64,000 bases of DNA. Origin: JANSYL01 sp965229695 (GTDB lineage: Bacteria > Pseudomonadota > Alphaproteobacteria > Rhodobacterales > Rhodobacteraceae). Each line of letters opens with the position of its first letter. The stretch's first letter is position 1. The notes beneath the pieces are model-generated. The model worked only from the letters and a program-made list of their open reading frames with translations. It did not search any database and was not told where the DNA came from. Below are positions 8,356 through 17,437 of the stretch, piece after piece. Where the stretch lies: positions 1,054,001-1,118,000 of the forward strand of contig OZ245921.1 of assembly GCA_965229695.1 (NCBI GenBank), written 5' to 3'. The position numbers were made by a program, and so were the translations under genes.

Positions 8356-9221
8356 TACACGGCCTCCAATGCTGCGATTGCTTCTGCTTTGGCCAGTGTC
8401 GCCCGCGCGGTTTCGACGTGCAAGTTTTCAACGATCTTGCCATCGACGACAGCGACACCCTGACCCGCAGCCTCAGCCTCTTCAAAGGCGGCGATTTGGC
8501 GGGTGGCAAGCGTCACCTCGGCCTCGGACGGGGCAAAGGCGGCATTGGCGATGGCAACCTGCGCCGGGTGGATCAGGGTTTTGCCGTCAAATCCGAAATC
8601 ACGCCCTTCGGCGCATTCGGCGGCCAGCCCCTCTTCATCTTTGAACGCATTATAAACGCCATCCACACAGACGATCCCCGCCGCGCGGGCGGCCAGCAGG
8701 CAATGCTGCAGGGCGGTGGTCATCGCGCCGCGCGTGCGGCTGCCCAGGTCTTTGGCCAGATCGTTGGTGCCCATGACGAACCCGGCCATGCGCGGTGCCT
8801 TGGCGATGGCTGCGGCGTTCAAAACACCCTCAGGCGTTTCCATCATGGCCCAGATCTGCGTATCAGCCGCCGCTGAGATAGCTTCCAACTCGGCCGCAAT
8901 GGCCGCCACATCCTCTGGCGTGTTGACCTTGGGCAGCAGGATCGCTTCGGGCCCGATCGCGGCAACGGCAGCCAAATCCTCCGCCGCCCAAGGCGTGTCC
9001 GACCCGTTCAGCCGGACAATCTGCGCGCGCTGGCCATAGCCACCCGCCGACAAGGTTGCGGTCAAAAGCGCGCGCGCGTTGGCCTTTTCATCGGGCGCGA
9101 CGGCATCTTCCATATCAAAGATAATCGCATCAACCGCCAAGGTTTTCGCCTTTTCCAAAGCGCGCTCCTTCGAGCCGGGGATGTACAGGACCGAGCGATA
9201 GGGGCGGGTGCGGACATCCAT
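8355..9221 (-). CDS. mcl2: Malyl-CoA thioesterase / CitE-like lyase family (Mcl2 type)
   Basis: This 288-residue protein is a CitE-like TIM barrel: SVLYIPGSKERALEKA near the N-terminus, then IIFDMEDAV with the metal-binding acidic residues, MMETPEGVLNA, and GFDGKTLIHPAQV at the C-terminus. The length is nearer to Mcl2 ((3S)-malyl-CoA thioesterase) than to the longer malyl-CoA lyase Mcl1. In the ethylmalonyl-CoA pathway Mcl2 hydrolyses malyl-CoA to malate. It heads the operon ending in mch. Lyase activity cannot be excluded from sequence alone. Confidence 0.85.
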   Translation of the reverse strand: MDVRTRPYRSVLYIPGSKERALEKAKTLAVDAIIFDMEDAVAPDEKANARALLTATLSAGGYGQRAQIVRLNGSDTPWAAEDLAAVAAIGPEAILLPKVNTPEDVAAIAAELEAISAAADTQIWAMMETPEGVLNAAAIAKAPRMAGFVMGTNDLAKDLGSRTRGAMTTALQHCLLAARAAGIVCVDGVYNAFKDEEGLAAECAEGRDFGFDGKTLIHPAQVAIANAAFAPSEAEVTLATRQIAAFEEAEAAGQGVAVVDGKIVENLHVETARATLAKAEAIAALEAV

Positions 9222-9518
9222 GACAGCGTTCCTTTTGCAGCATGTTTGGGGTCAATTGCGGCCTGAGCAAGCACAGTGCACCCTCAAAGGCAAGCACCGG
9301 AACGCCGCAGCGCAGCATGACGTTACGCCCGAAACAGCGCCACAAAAGCATAGAAAACTGACGCAGTTTTTCGGCAATTTCACCAGATATTAAGACCTGC
9401 GCCACCATCATCCTGGGTGATCGCGCCGCCTCGATATGCGCTGATCTGGATTGAGATGGGCGCGCCGGTCTGCTGCCCCTTCCGATCCCCGCGCGCCACC
9501 AAATGGAAAGGCAAACGG

Positions 9519-9830
9519 ATGACACGACATATCCTAGCGATTCTGGCGCTGACACTCAGCAGCGTGGCCCCATTCAGCGCAACGGCCCAGGGAACCGGCC
9601 CACTGTGCGCGGCGCGGGAACAGGTTTTGCAGGTGCTGACCGGCCGCCATGGCGAATCCGTGCGGTCAATCGGATTGGCGGCCCAAAACCGAATTGTCGA
9701 GGTTTTCGCCTCGGACGAAACCGGGTCCTGGACCATCACTGTGACCTCGACCAACGGTATGACCTGCCTTGTCGCCTCGGGCCGCCATTACGAGGATTTT
9801 GAGCCTGCCCCAGCGGGCGATCCGCTGTGA
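9519..9830 (+). CDS. Small secreted protein of unknown function
   Basis: From the ATG at 9519, preceded by GGAAAGG, the product is 103 residues. It has a typical signal peptide (MTRHILAILALTLSSVAPFS, with likely cleavage after a following TAQ). The mature part has two cysteines (in PLCAAREQV and GMTCLVAS), which could form a disulfide, and an SWTITVTSTNGMTCLVASGRHYE strand-like tail. I do not recognise the family. It lies 117 bp before mdh on the same strand, beyond a 12-base palindrome. Confidence 0.65.
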   Translation: MTRHILAILALTLSSVAPFSATAQGTGPLCAAREQVLQVLTGRHGESVRSIGLAAQNRIVEVFASDETGSWTITVTSTNGMTCLVASGRHYEDFEPAPAGDPL

Positions 9831-9834
9831 CGCC

Positions 9835-9846
9835 CTAAGGCCTTAG
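9835..9846. repeat. Perfect 12-base palindrome before mdh
   Basis: CTAAGGCCTTAG lies just after the stop of the small secreted protein and about 100 bases before mdh. No T-tract follows, so it is not a clear terminator. It may be an operator or simply a short palindrome. Confidence 0.4.
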
Positions 9847-9947
9847 CCTTGGTTGGGGCCATCCGCCGCGCCCGTTGGCCTTGCCAAACGGGGCCATCCA
9901 CGGCTACCCCTCGCGCCAACTTCAACGAGGGACCAAGGACATCAGAC

Positions 9948-10910
9948 ATGGCCAGACCCAAGATCGCGCTGATCGGCGCCGGACAGATCGGGGGCACGCT
10001 CGCCCATCTTGCAGCTTTGAAAGAACTGGGCGACGTGATCTTGTTCGACATCGCCGAGGGCATTCCCCAGGGCAAAGCGCTCGACATCGCCGAATCCGGC
10101 CCGTCCGAAAAATTCGATGCCAAGCTCAAAGGCACCAATGACTATGCCGATATCGCAGGCGCCGATGTTTGCATCGTGACCGCCGGTGTGCCGCGCAAAC
10201 CGGGTATGAGCCGCGATGACCTGCTGGGCATCAACCTGAAGGTTATGAAATCGGTCGGCGAAGGCATCCGCGATAACGCGCCGAACGCCTTTGTGATCTG
10301 CATCACCAACCCGCTGGACGCGATGGTTTGGGCCCTGCAGCAATTCTCGGGCCTGCCGGCTGAGAAGGTGTGCGGCATGGCCGGTGTTCTGGACAGCGCG
10401 CGCTTCCGCCACTTCCTGGCCGAAGAATTCGACGTGTCGATGAAAGACGTCACCGCCTTTGTGCTGGGTGGTCATGGCGACACGATGGTGCCGTCGGTCC
10501 GCTATTCGACCGTCGCCGGTATCCCGCTGCCCGATCTGGTCGATATGGGCTGGACCACGCAGGAAAAGCTCGACGCGATTGTGCAGCGCACCCGTGATGG
10601 CGGGGCCGAGATTGTTGGCCTGCTGAAAACCGGTTCGGCCTTCTACGCACCCGCAACCTCGGCCATCGAGATGGCGGAGAGCTATCTGAAAGACCAAAAG
10701 CGCGTGCTGCCCTGCGCCGCGTATTGCGACGGCCAGTTTGGCCTGAAAGGCATGTATGTGGGCGTGCCCACCGTGATCGGCGCCGGTGGCGTCGAGCGCA
10801 TTGTCGATGTGAAACTGTCGAAAGACGAACAGGCGATGTTCGACAACTCGGTCAGCGCTGTGAAGGGCTTGGTCGACGCGTGTAAATCGATCGACGACAG
10901 CCTGGCCTAA
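9948..10910 (+). CDS. mdh: Malate dehydrogenase
   Basis: The start at 9948 gives MARPKIALIG and a 320-residue LDH-like malate dehydrogenase, which oxidises malate to oxaloacetate with NAD. The NAD loop GAGQIGG (residues 10-16), D34 for the adenosine ribose, substrate arginines R83, R89 and R153, and catalytic H176 in GGHGDTM are all present. A longer in-frame ATG at 9849 gives an unrelated arginine-rich extension and is rejected. A hairpin terminator follows, so mdh may be transcribed apart from sucC. Confidence 0.98.
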   Translation: MARPKIALIGAGQIGGTLAHLAALKELGDVILFDIAEGIPQGKALDIAESGPSEKFDAKLKGTNDYADIAGADVCIVTAGVPRKPGMSRDDLLGINLKVMKSVGEGIRDNAPNAFVICITNPLDAMVWALQQFSGLPAEKVCGMAGVLDSARFRHFLAEEFDVSMKDVTAFVLGGHGDTMVPSVRYSTVAGIPLPDLVDMGWTTQEKLDAIVQRTRDGGAEIVGLLKTGSAFYAPATSAIEMAESYLKDQKRVLPCAAYCDGQFGLKGMYVGVPTVIGAGGVERIVDVKLSKDEQAMFDNSVSAVKGLVDACKSIDDSLA

Positions 10911-10937
10911 CAGTCTGCCCAAGACACTCAAGATCCG

Positions 10938-10970
10938 AAAGCGGCGCGCCCAATGGTGCGCCGCTTTTGT
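10938..10970 (+). terminator. Intrinsic terminator after mdh
   Basis: The arms AAAGCGGCGC and GCGCCGCTTT pair over 10 bp around a 10-base loop. A short T-rich tail follows. It separates mdh from the sucC promoter region. Confidence 0.85.
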
Positions 10971-11012
10971 TTGGGCCATCGACGTCAGCAGTGATCGCAA
11001 GCGATTCGCTCC

Positions 11013-11028
11013 GTATACGATGGCATAC
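11013..11028. promoter_or_regulatory. GTATAC-N4-GCATAC inverted repeat upstream of sucC
   Basis: This near-perfect inverted repeat has one mismatch between its arms. It resembles a perfect copy before lpd (22506-22521), and the flanks share the ten bases CATACATCTG. A GntR-type dimer is a plausible binder, but no factor is known to me. Confidence 0.5.
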
Positions 11029-11044
11029 ATCTGTAGCTGAGATT

Positions 11045-11077
11045 TTGTGATCACACGTTTTTACCCCGTGATCACAA
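11045..11077. promoter_or_regulatory. Tandem GTGATCAC operators upstream of sucC
   Basis: Palindromes TTGTGATCACAC (11045-11056) and CCGTGATCACAA (11066-11077) have centres 21 bp apart, exactly as before sdhC. A TATTAT -10-like box at 11126-11131 would place them at about -67 and -88, the position of an activator. Confidence 0.75.
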
Positions 11078-11125
11078 ATGTCGCTTTTTCCGCCAAATCC
11101 CTGCAACTGCGGCAGATTGCCGTTT

Positions 11126-11131
11126 TATTAT
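11126..11131 (+). promoter_or_regulatory. sucC: Possible sucC -10 box
   Basis: TATTAT matches TATAAT at five of six positions and lies 54 bases before the sucC start. The -35 region is poor, which is common for activator-dependent promoters. Confidence 0.35.
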
Positions 11132-11184
11132 GCAGCTTGGGTGTGCTTTCCCATAGGAAACACCACCAAGGACGGGACAGCTTC

Positions 11185-12378
11185 ATGAACATTCATGAGT
11201 ACCAAGCGAAGGCTATGCTTCGCGATTATGGCGCCCCGGTCAGCGATGGCCGAGTGGTTCTGAAAGCCGAAGATGCAAAAACAGCCGCTGGCGAGCTTGA
11301 TGGCCCGCTTTGGGTGGTAAAGGCGCAAATCCACGCCGGTGGACGCGGCAAAGGCAGCTTTAAAGAAGCCGATGCTGGCGAAAAGGGCGGTGTGCGCCTG
11401 GCCAAATCGGTGGAAGAAGCCGCAGACGAAGCCAAGAAGATGCTGGGCCGCACCCTGGTCACGCATCAGACCGGCCCCGCCGGTAAGCAGGTCAACCGCA
11501 TCTATATCGAAGATGGCTCGGGCATCGAGACCGAGATGTATCTGGCCCTTTTGGTCGATCGCCAAACCAGCCGCGTCAGCTTTGTCTGTTCGACCGAAGG
11601 TGGCATGGACATCGAAGAGGTGGCCGCCGAAACCCCGGAAAAAATCCTCAGCTTCTCGGTCGATCCGGCCACGGGCTATCAGCCCTATCACGGTCGCCGC
11701 GTCGCGTTTTCCCTGGGCCTCAAAGGCAATCAGGTAAAGCAATGCGTGAAACTGATGGGCCAGCTCTACACCGCCTTCGTCGAGAAGGACATGGAGATGC
11801 TGGAGATCAACCCGCTGATCGTGACCGATAGCGGTGATCTGAAGGTGCTCGACGCCAAGGTCGGCTTTGACGGCAACGCGGTCTACCGCCACGCCGATGT
11901 CGCCGCCCTGCGCGACGAGACCGAAGAAGACCCCAAAGAACTGGCGGCCTCCAAATTCGACCTGAACTACATCGCCCTGGACGGTGAGATCGGCTGCATG
12001 GTCAACGGCGCGGGCCTGGCCATGGCGACGATGGACATCATCAAGCTTTACGGCTCGGAACCCGCCAACTTCCTCGATGTGGGCGGCGGCGCGACCAAAG
12101 AGAAGGTGACCGAGGCGTTTAAGATCATCACCTCGGACCCGAACGTCAAAGGCATCCTGGTCAATATCTTCGGCGGCATCATGCGCTGTGACATCATCGC
12201 CGAAGGCGTGATCGCGGCGGTGAAAGAGGTGGGGCTAGAGGTTCCGCTGGTCGTGCGCCTGGAAGGCACCAATGTCGAAAAGGGCAAAGAGATCATCAAC
12301 ACCTCTGGCCTGGCGGTGATCGCCGCTGACGACCTCAAAGACGGTGCTGAAAAGATCGTTGCGGCGGTCAAGGGCTAA
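11185..12378 (+). CDS. sucC: Succinyl-CoA synthetase beta subunit
   Basis: The ATG at 11185 gives the canonical MNIHEYQAKAMLRDYG start and a 397-residue ATP-grasp subunit. The upstream in-frame ATG at 11047 lies inside the operators and is rejected. The enzyme makes succinate and a nucleoside triphosphate from succinyl-CoA. KAQIHAGGRGK for nucleotide binding, the EINPLIV segment and the NIFGGIMRCD block are all seen. It opens the suc operon but is separated from sucD by a secreted-protein gene. Confidence 0.98.
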   Translation: MNIHEYQAKAMLRDYGAPVSDGRVVLKAEDAKTAAGELDGPLWVVKAQIHAGGRGKGSFKEADAGEKGGVRLAKSVEEAADEAKKMLGRTLVTHQTGPAGKQVNRIYIEDGSGIETEMYLALLVDRQTSRVSFVCSTEGGMDIEEVAAETPEKILSFSVDPATGYQPYHGRRVAFSLGLKGNQVKQCVKLMGQLYTAFVEKDMEMLEINPLIVTDSGDLKVLDAKVGFDGNAVYRHADVAALRDETEEDPKELAASKFDLNYIALDGEIGCMVNGAGLAMATMDIIKLYGSEPANFLDVGGGATKEKVTEAFKIITSDPNVKGILVNIFGGIMRCDIIAEGVIAAVKEVGLEVPLVVRLEGTNVEKGKEIINTSGLAVIAADDLKDGAEKIVAAVKG

Positions 12379-12391
12379 GGGCACCGGGCGG

Positions 12392-12988
12392 ATGCACCAA
12401 CAGCCTGACAGCAAGGCAAAAGCCAAGGCCCAGGACGGCCCGACACCTTTGGGTGCTGGGCTTTGGGCCGGACTGCACGCCGCGGGCATGGCGCTGCTTC
12501 TGGCGCTGGCCATCGGGGCTGCGCGGGCCGAAACGGATCTGGCCATCTCGGCCACCGATGCGTTTGCGGCCCATTGCTTCCGCCCCACGCTAACGGCTGA
12601 TCTGGCCGCCACGCAGCTGGCGGTGCCCGGCGCGCGGGTCGATTTTTACGATCTGAACCCGTTCCGCGATGTCGCGGCCTCCCCGGCCCTTGGTCGTCCG
12701 GCCACGCCCGGCACCGACCGGCGCTGCGAGGTGGCCTTTGACGGCGATTGTGCTGACATGGCCACCCAAGCCGCGCTGGACGCGCTCGAAGCCGAACGCA
12801 TCCACACCCAGGCGCCCCTGCCTGACACCCATACCAACGCCTCGCTGGCGGGCACCCGGCTTTTGGCCGCCCGGCAGCTCAACCCCACCCGCGTTGCCGT
12901 GGTCCATGTGGGCACCCGCCCCGGCCCAAACGGCATCGAGACATTCCTGAATGTGGAGCGGCTTTGGCCCTCCGACACATTGAATTGA
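12392..12988 (+). CDS. Exported protein of unknown function between sucC and sucD
   Basis: The ATG at 12392 gives 198 residues. A hydrophilic N-terminal stretch is followed by a hydrophobic segment ending in ARA, consistent with a long signal peptide. The mature part has three cysteines (HCFRP, RRCEV, DGDCAD) and no motif I know. It sits 13 bp after sucC and 11 bp before sucD, so it is cotranscribed with the TCA genes. A periplasmic product inside sucCD is odd and has no clear functional explanation. Confidence 0.7.
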   Translation: MHQQPDSKAKAKAQDGPTPLGAGLWAGLHAAGMALLLALAIGAARAETDLAISATDAFAAHCFRPTLTADLAATQLAVPGARVDFYDLNPFRDVAASPALGRPATPGTDRRCEVAFDGDCADMATQAALDALEAERIHTQAPLPDTHTNASLAGTRLLAARQLNPTRVAVVHVGTRPGPNGIETFLNVERLWPSDTLN

Positions 12989-12999
12989 GGAGATAGACG

Positions 13000-13881
13000 A
13001 TGGCAGTCCTCGTCGACGAAAACACCAAGGTGATCTGCCAGGGCTTCACCGGCTCGCAAGGCACCTTTCACTCGGAACAGGCCATCGCTTATGGCACCAA
13101 AATGGTTGGCGGCGTGACGCCAGGCAAAGGCGGCATGACCCATCTCGACCTGCCGGTCTTTGACAGCGTGCACGAAGCCAAGGCAGTGACCGAGGCCAAT
13201 GCCTCCGTCATCTACGTGCCGCCGCCCTTCGCCGCCGATTCGATCCTCGAGGCCATTGATGCCGAGATGGAGCTGATCTGCTGCATCACCGAGGGCATCC
13301 CGGTTCTGGATATGATGAAGGTCAAACGTGCGCTGGAAGGCTCCAAATCGATCCTGATCGGCCCGAACTGCCCCGGCATCATCACGCCCGACGCCTGTAA
13401 GATCGGCATCATGCCCGGCCATATCCATAAGCGTGGCTCGGTCGGCGTTGTGTCGCGTTCCGGCACGCTGACCTATGAGGCGGTGAAGCAAACCACCGAT
13501 GTGGGCCTGGGCCAATCGACCTGTGTCGGCATCGGCGGCGACCCGATCAAGGGCACCGAGCATATCGACGTGCTGGAATGGTTCCTGGCCGATGACGAAA
13601 CCACCTCGATCATCATGATTGGTGAGATCGGCGGCTCGGCGGAAGAAGAAGCCGCCCAATTCCTGGCCGATGAGAAGAAGAAAGGCCGCTGGAAGCCCAC
13701 GGCCGGCTTCATCGCTGGCCGCACCGCCCCTCCGGGCCGTCGCATGGGCCACGCAGGCGCGATTGTCGCCGGTGGCAAAGGCGGCGCCGAGGACAAAATC
13801 GAAGCCATGCAAAGCGCAGGCATCGTGGTAGCCGAAAGCCCCGCGGGCCTGGGTGAGGCAGTGTTGAAGGCGATTGGGTAA
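13000..13881 (+). CDS. sucD: Succinyl-CoA synthetase alpha subunit
   Basis: This 293-residue subunit binds CoA and carries the phosphohistidine intermediate. The CoA-binding Rossmann segment begins VICQGFTGSQGTFH. GPNCPGIITP (residues 121-130) and the RMGHAGAIVAGGKGG segment with H251, the expected phosphorylated histidine, are present. A GAGG ribosome site precedes the ATG. It pairs with sucC and is followed within 5 bp by a DUF805 gene. Confidence 0.98.
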   Translation: MAVLVDENTKVICQGFTGSQGTFHSEQAIAYGTKMVGGVTPGKGGMTHLDLPVFDSVHEAKAVTEANASVIYVPPPFAADSILEAIDAEMELICCITEGIPVLDMMKVKRALEGSKSILIGPNCPGIITPDACKIGIMPGHIHKRGSVGVVSRSGTLTYEAVKQTTDVGLGQSTCVGIGGDPIKGTEHIDVLEWFLADDETTSIIMIGEIGGSAEEEAAQFLADEKKKGRWKPTAGFIAGRTAPPGRRMGHAGAIVAGGKGGAEDKIEAMQSAGIVVAESPAGLGEAVLKAIG

Positions 13882-13886
13882 ACAAA

Positions 13887-14471
13887 ATGGCCGCGACTCT
13901 CCAGCGACTTGCGAGGCAAGCGCTCGACTTTTCTGGTCGGGCCTCGCCGCGCGAGTTCTGGATTTTTGTCGCGGTAATAGTCTTTTGCCTGACGCCTGCA
14001 CTCTTCACAGAGTTCCGGTTCTTCTATTGGGAAGTCTACGAGTTCGAACGTAACCTGGTGCGAACAAGTGTCTTCACCGGAGAGACAAATCACGTCGTGG
14101 AAAGGGGTGCGACTTACAGCCTGCGACTTGTGGGCACGGAAGCGACTTGGCTCACGGTCCTCCCGCTTGCCCTACTTTCGGTTCCTTTCTTGGCCATTTG
14201 CACACGTAGAATGCATGACCTTGGGCGACCGGGCTGGTGGGCGGTCATCGCGGTGTTCTGTGCGTTATTGCTTGGACCTTCACTCGCTTGGCTTACCCAT
14301 TTCCTCGCATATCTCTCACCGCCCCTGGCGCACTCCCTTCTCTTTTTGACCGCAATACCTAGCTTTGTTGTCGCGGTTTTCGCTCTTTTATTACTCATGA
14401 TGTGGACTGCTTCGGCAGGCGAAGAAAACGAAAATGAATACGGTCCCAACCCGACAGAGGTAACAACATGA
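13887..14471 (+). CDS. DUF805-like membrane protein in the suc operon
   Basis: This 194-residue protein matches DUF805: FSGRASPREFWIFV near the N-terminus, the central RRMHDLGRPGWW motif between membrane segments, and a terminal ENEYGPNPTE. Between these lies a longer than usual extracytoplasmic loop (about residues 45-85). Four hydrophobic segments are visible. It starts 5 bp after sucD and its stop overlaps the sucA start by ATGA, so it is translationally coupled to sucA. The function of DUF805 proteins is unknown. Confidence 0.85.
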   Translation: MAATLQRLARQALDFSGRASPREFWIFVAVIVFCLTPALFTEFRFFYWEVYEFERNLVRTSVFTGETNHVVERGATYSLRLVGTEATWLTVLPLALLSVPFLAICTRRMHDLGRPGWWAVIAVFCALLLGPSLAWLTHFLAYLSPPLAHSLLFLTAIPSFVVAVFALLLLMMWTASAGEENENEYGPNPTEVTT

Positions 14472-17431
14472 CCGAACAATCCCCCAACGACCTGTTCCAT
14501 GCCTCTAGCTTCATGCAAGGCCATAACGCGGCCTATCTGGAGCAGCTTTACGCCCAATACGCCAATGACCCGAACGCGGTTGACGAAGCCTGGCGCGACT
14601 TCTTCGCGGCCTTGGGCGACGCCCCCGTCGATGCGCAGGCCGAGGCGCAGGGCCCGTCCTGGGCACGGGCCGATTGGCCGCCGCAGCCCGCCGACGATCT
14701 GACCGGTGCACTGACCGGCGAATGGTCGATGCCCTCGGATCTGGAGGCGAAAGCCGCCGCCAAGAAGATCAAAGACAAAGCCAAGGAAAAGGGCGTCGAG
14801 ATCACCGATGCCGAGGTGCAGCGCGCCGTGCTCGACTCGATCCGGGCGCTGATGCTGATCCGTGCCTATCGCATCCGGGGCCATCTGGTGGCCGATCTCG
14901 ACCCGCTGGGGATGCGCGATCAGACCCCGCACCCTGAATTAGACCCGAAATCCTACGGTTTCACCGATGCCGACATGGATCGCCCGATCTTCATCGACAA
15001 TGTGTTGGGCCTGCAAATGGCCTCGATCCGGCAAATTGTTGAGATTGTGAAGCGTACCTATTGCGGCACCTTCGCCCTGCAATACATGCACATCTCGAAC
15101 CCGGACGAAGCCGCCTGGCTGAAAGAACGGATCGAGGGGTACGGCAAGGAAATCGCCTTCACCCGCGAGGGTCGGAAAGCCATCTTAAACAAGATGGTCG
15201 AGGCCGAAGGCTTCGAGAAATTCCTGCACGTCAAATACATGGGCACCAAGCGGTTCGGCCTGGATGGCGGCGAAAGCCTGATCCCCGCGATGGAGCAGAT
15301 CATCAAACGCGGTGGTAATCTGGGCCTGCAAGAGATCGTGATTGGGATGCCGCACCGGGGCCGCCTGTCGGTTCTGGCCAATGTGATGTCCAAACCCTAT
15401 CGTGCGATCTTTAACGAGTTTCAGGGCGGCAGCTTCAAGCCTGAGGATGTCGATGGCTCAGGTGACGTGAAATACCACCTGGGCGCTTCGTCGGATCGTG
15501 AGTTTGACGGCAACACGGTGCACCTGTCGCTGACCGCCAACCCCTCGCACCTAGAGGCGGTGAACCCGGTGGTTCTGGGCAAGGTCCGCGCCAAACAGGA
15601 TCAATTGGGCGATACCGAACGCACCGCCGTGATGGGCATCCTGTTGCACGGGGATGCAGCCTTTGCCGGTCAGGGCGTCGTGGCCGAGGGCTTTGGCCTC
15701 TCGGGTCTGCGCGGGCATAAAACCGGCGGCACTATGCATATCGTGGTGAACAACCAGATCGGTTTCACCACCGCGCCGCATTTCAGCCGTTCCAGCCCCT
15801 ATCCCACCGATATCGCCCTGATGGTCGAGGCGCCGATTTTCCACGTGAACGGCGACGACCCCGAGGCTGTGGTGCATGCCGCCAAGGTGGCGACCGAGTT
15901 CCGCCAGAAGTTCCACAAAGACGTGGTGATCGATATCTTCTGCTACCGCCGGTTTGGTCATAACGAGGGTGATGAGCCCATGTTCACCAACCCGATCATG
16001 TATAAGAAGATCAAAACGCAGAAAACCACGCTTCAGCTCTACACCGAGCGTCTGGTGAAAGACGGCCTGATCCCCGAAGGCGAGATCGAGGATATGAAGG
16101 CCAGCTTCCAGGCACATCTGAACGAAGAGTTCGAGGCCGGAAAAGAGTTCAAACCGAACAAAGCCGATTGGCTGGATGGCCGCTGGTCTCATATCGACCG
16201 TCGGGGCGAGGAATATCAGCGCGGCGAAACTGCGATCAAACCAGACACCATGGCTGAGATCGGCAAATCGTTGGTCACGGCGCCCGATGGGTTCAACCTG
16301 CACAAAACCGTGGGGCGTTTGCTGGACACCAAAAAGCAAATGTTCGAAAGCGGCAAAGGCTTTGATTGGGCCACGGCCGAGGCACTGGCCTTTGGCTCGC
16401 TGCTGACCGAGGGCTACCCGGTGCGCCTGGCGGGGCAAGACAGCACCCGCGGCACATTCAGCCAGCGTCATTCGGGCCTGATCGATCAGGTCAGCGAAGA
16501 TCGCTATTACCCGCTCAACAATATCCGCGCGGGCCAGGCCCATTACGAAGTCATCGACTCGATGCTGTCGGAATACGCGGTGCTTGGGTTCGAATACGGC
16601 TATTCTTTGGCTGAACCCAACGCGCTTGTCGGGTGGGAAGCGCAATTCGGCGATTTCGCCAATGGTGCGCAGATCATGTTTGATCAGTTCATCAGCTCAG
16701 GCGAACGCAAATGGCTGCGGATGAGCGGCCTGGTGATGCTGCTGCCGCACGGGTTCGAAGGCCAAGGGCCCGAGCACAGCTCGGCCCGGTTGGAACGCTT
16801 CCTTCAAATGTGCGCCGAGGATAACTGGATCGTCGCCAACTGCACGACACCCGCGAACTATTTCCACATTCTGCGTCGCCAAATTCACCGCAGCTTCCGT
16901 AAGCCACTGGTGTTGATGACGCCGAAATCCCTGCTGCGCCACAAGCTGGCGATCAGCGAGGCGGAGGAGTTCACCACCGGCTCCAGCTTCCACCGGGTGC
17001 TGTGGGATGATGCCGAAAAGGGCAATTCCGATACCAAGCTGAAACCGGATGACAAGATCAAGCGCGTCGTCATCTCTTCGGGCAAGGTTTATTACGATCT
17101 TCTAGAAGAACGCGACGCCCGTGGCATCGATGACGTGTACCTTCTGCGCCTGGAACAGTTCTATCCCTTCCCCGCGCTCAGCCTGATGAAAGAGCTTGAG
17201 CGCTTCAAAGGGGCCGAAATGGTCTGGTGCCAGGAAGAGCCGAAAAACCAAGGGGCTTGGTCCTTTGTCGAACCCAATATCGAATGGGTCCTAACGCGCA
17301 TTGGCGCCACCCATACGCGCCCACGCTATGCCGGTCGCTCGGCCACAGCCTCGCCCGCGACGGGTCTGGCAAGCCAGCACAAATCACAACAAGCCGCGCT
17401 CGTGAACGAAGCGCTGACCATCGAAGGGTAA
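14468..17431 (+). CDS. sucA: 2-oxoglutarate dehydrogenase E1 component
   Basis: This 987-residue thiamine-diphosphate enzyme decarboxylates 2-oxoglutarate and transfers the succinyl group to the E2 lipoyl arm. The N-terminal E2-docking segment (DLFHASSFMQGHNAAYLEQLY) is followed by the conserved IGMPHRGRLSVLANV, the HLSLTANPSHLEAVNPVVLG block and GDEPMFTNP. The C-terminal transketolase-like half carries GRYFNH-equivalent and LPHGFEGQGPEHSSARLER segments. Start and length are standard. It overlaps the DUF805 gene and precedes sucB by 6 bp. Confidence 0.99.
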   Translation: MTEQSPNDLFHASSFMQGHNAAYLEQLYAQYANDPNAVDEAWRDFFAALGDAPVDAQAEAQGPSWARADWPPQPADDLTGALTGEWSMPSDLEAKAAAKKIKDKAKEKGVEITDAEVQRAVLDSIRALMLIRAYRIRGHLVADLDPLGMRDQTPHPELDPKSYGFTDADMDRPIFIDNVLGLQMASIRQIVEIVKRTYCGTFALQYMHISNPDEAAWLKERIEGYGKEIAFTREGRKAILNKMVEAEGFEKFLHVKYMGTKRFGLDGGESLIPAMEQIIKRGGNLGLQEIVIGMPHRGRLSVLANVMSKPYRAIFNEFQGGSFKPEDVDGSGDVKYHLGASSDREFDGNTVHLSLTANPSHLEAVNPVVLGKVRAKQDQLGDTERTAVMGILLHGDAAFAGQGVVAEGFGLSGLRGHKTGGTMHIVVNNQIGFTTAPHFSRSSPYPTDIALMVEAPIFHVNGDDPEAVVHAAKVATEFRQKFHKDVVIDIFCYRRFGHNEGDEPMFTNPIMYKKIKTQKTTLQLYTERLVKDGLIPEGEIEDMKASFQAHLNEEFEAGKEFKPNKADWLDGRWSHIDRRGEEYQRGETAIKPDTMAEIGKSLVTAPDGFNLHKTVGRLLDTKKQMFESGKGFDWATAEALAFGSLLTEGYPVRLAGQDSTRGTFSQRHSGLIDQVSEDRYYPLNNIRAGQAHYEVIDSMLSEYAVLGFEYGYSLAEPNALVGWEAQFGDFANGAQIMFDQFISSGERKWLRMSGLVMLLPHGFEGQGPEHSSARLERFLQMCAEDNWIVANCTTPANYFHILRRQIHRSFRKPLVLMTPKSLLRHKLAISEAEEFTTGSSFHRVLWDDAEKGNSDTKLKPDDKIKRVVISSGKVYYDLLEERDARGIDDVYLLRLEQFYPFPALSLMKELERFKGAEMVWCQEEPKNQGAWSFVEPNIEWVLTRIGATHTRPRYAGRSATASPATGLASQHKSQQAALVNEALTIEG

Positions 17432-17437
17432 AAGAAC

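Noticed and set aside
9942..11054. Minus-strand open frame of 370 codons
   Set aside because: It is the reverse of mdh; mdh has all catalytic residues, so the antisense frame is a codon-bias shadow.
12646..14001. Long minus-strand open frame of 451 codons
   Set aside because: It is antisense to the secreted-protein gene and sucD, has no domain match and shows shadow-frame composition.
15551..16645. Minus-strand open frame of 364 codons
   Set aside because: It is antisense to sucA and has no recognisable domain.
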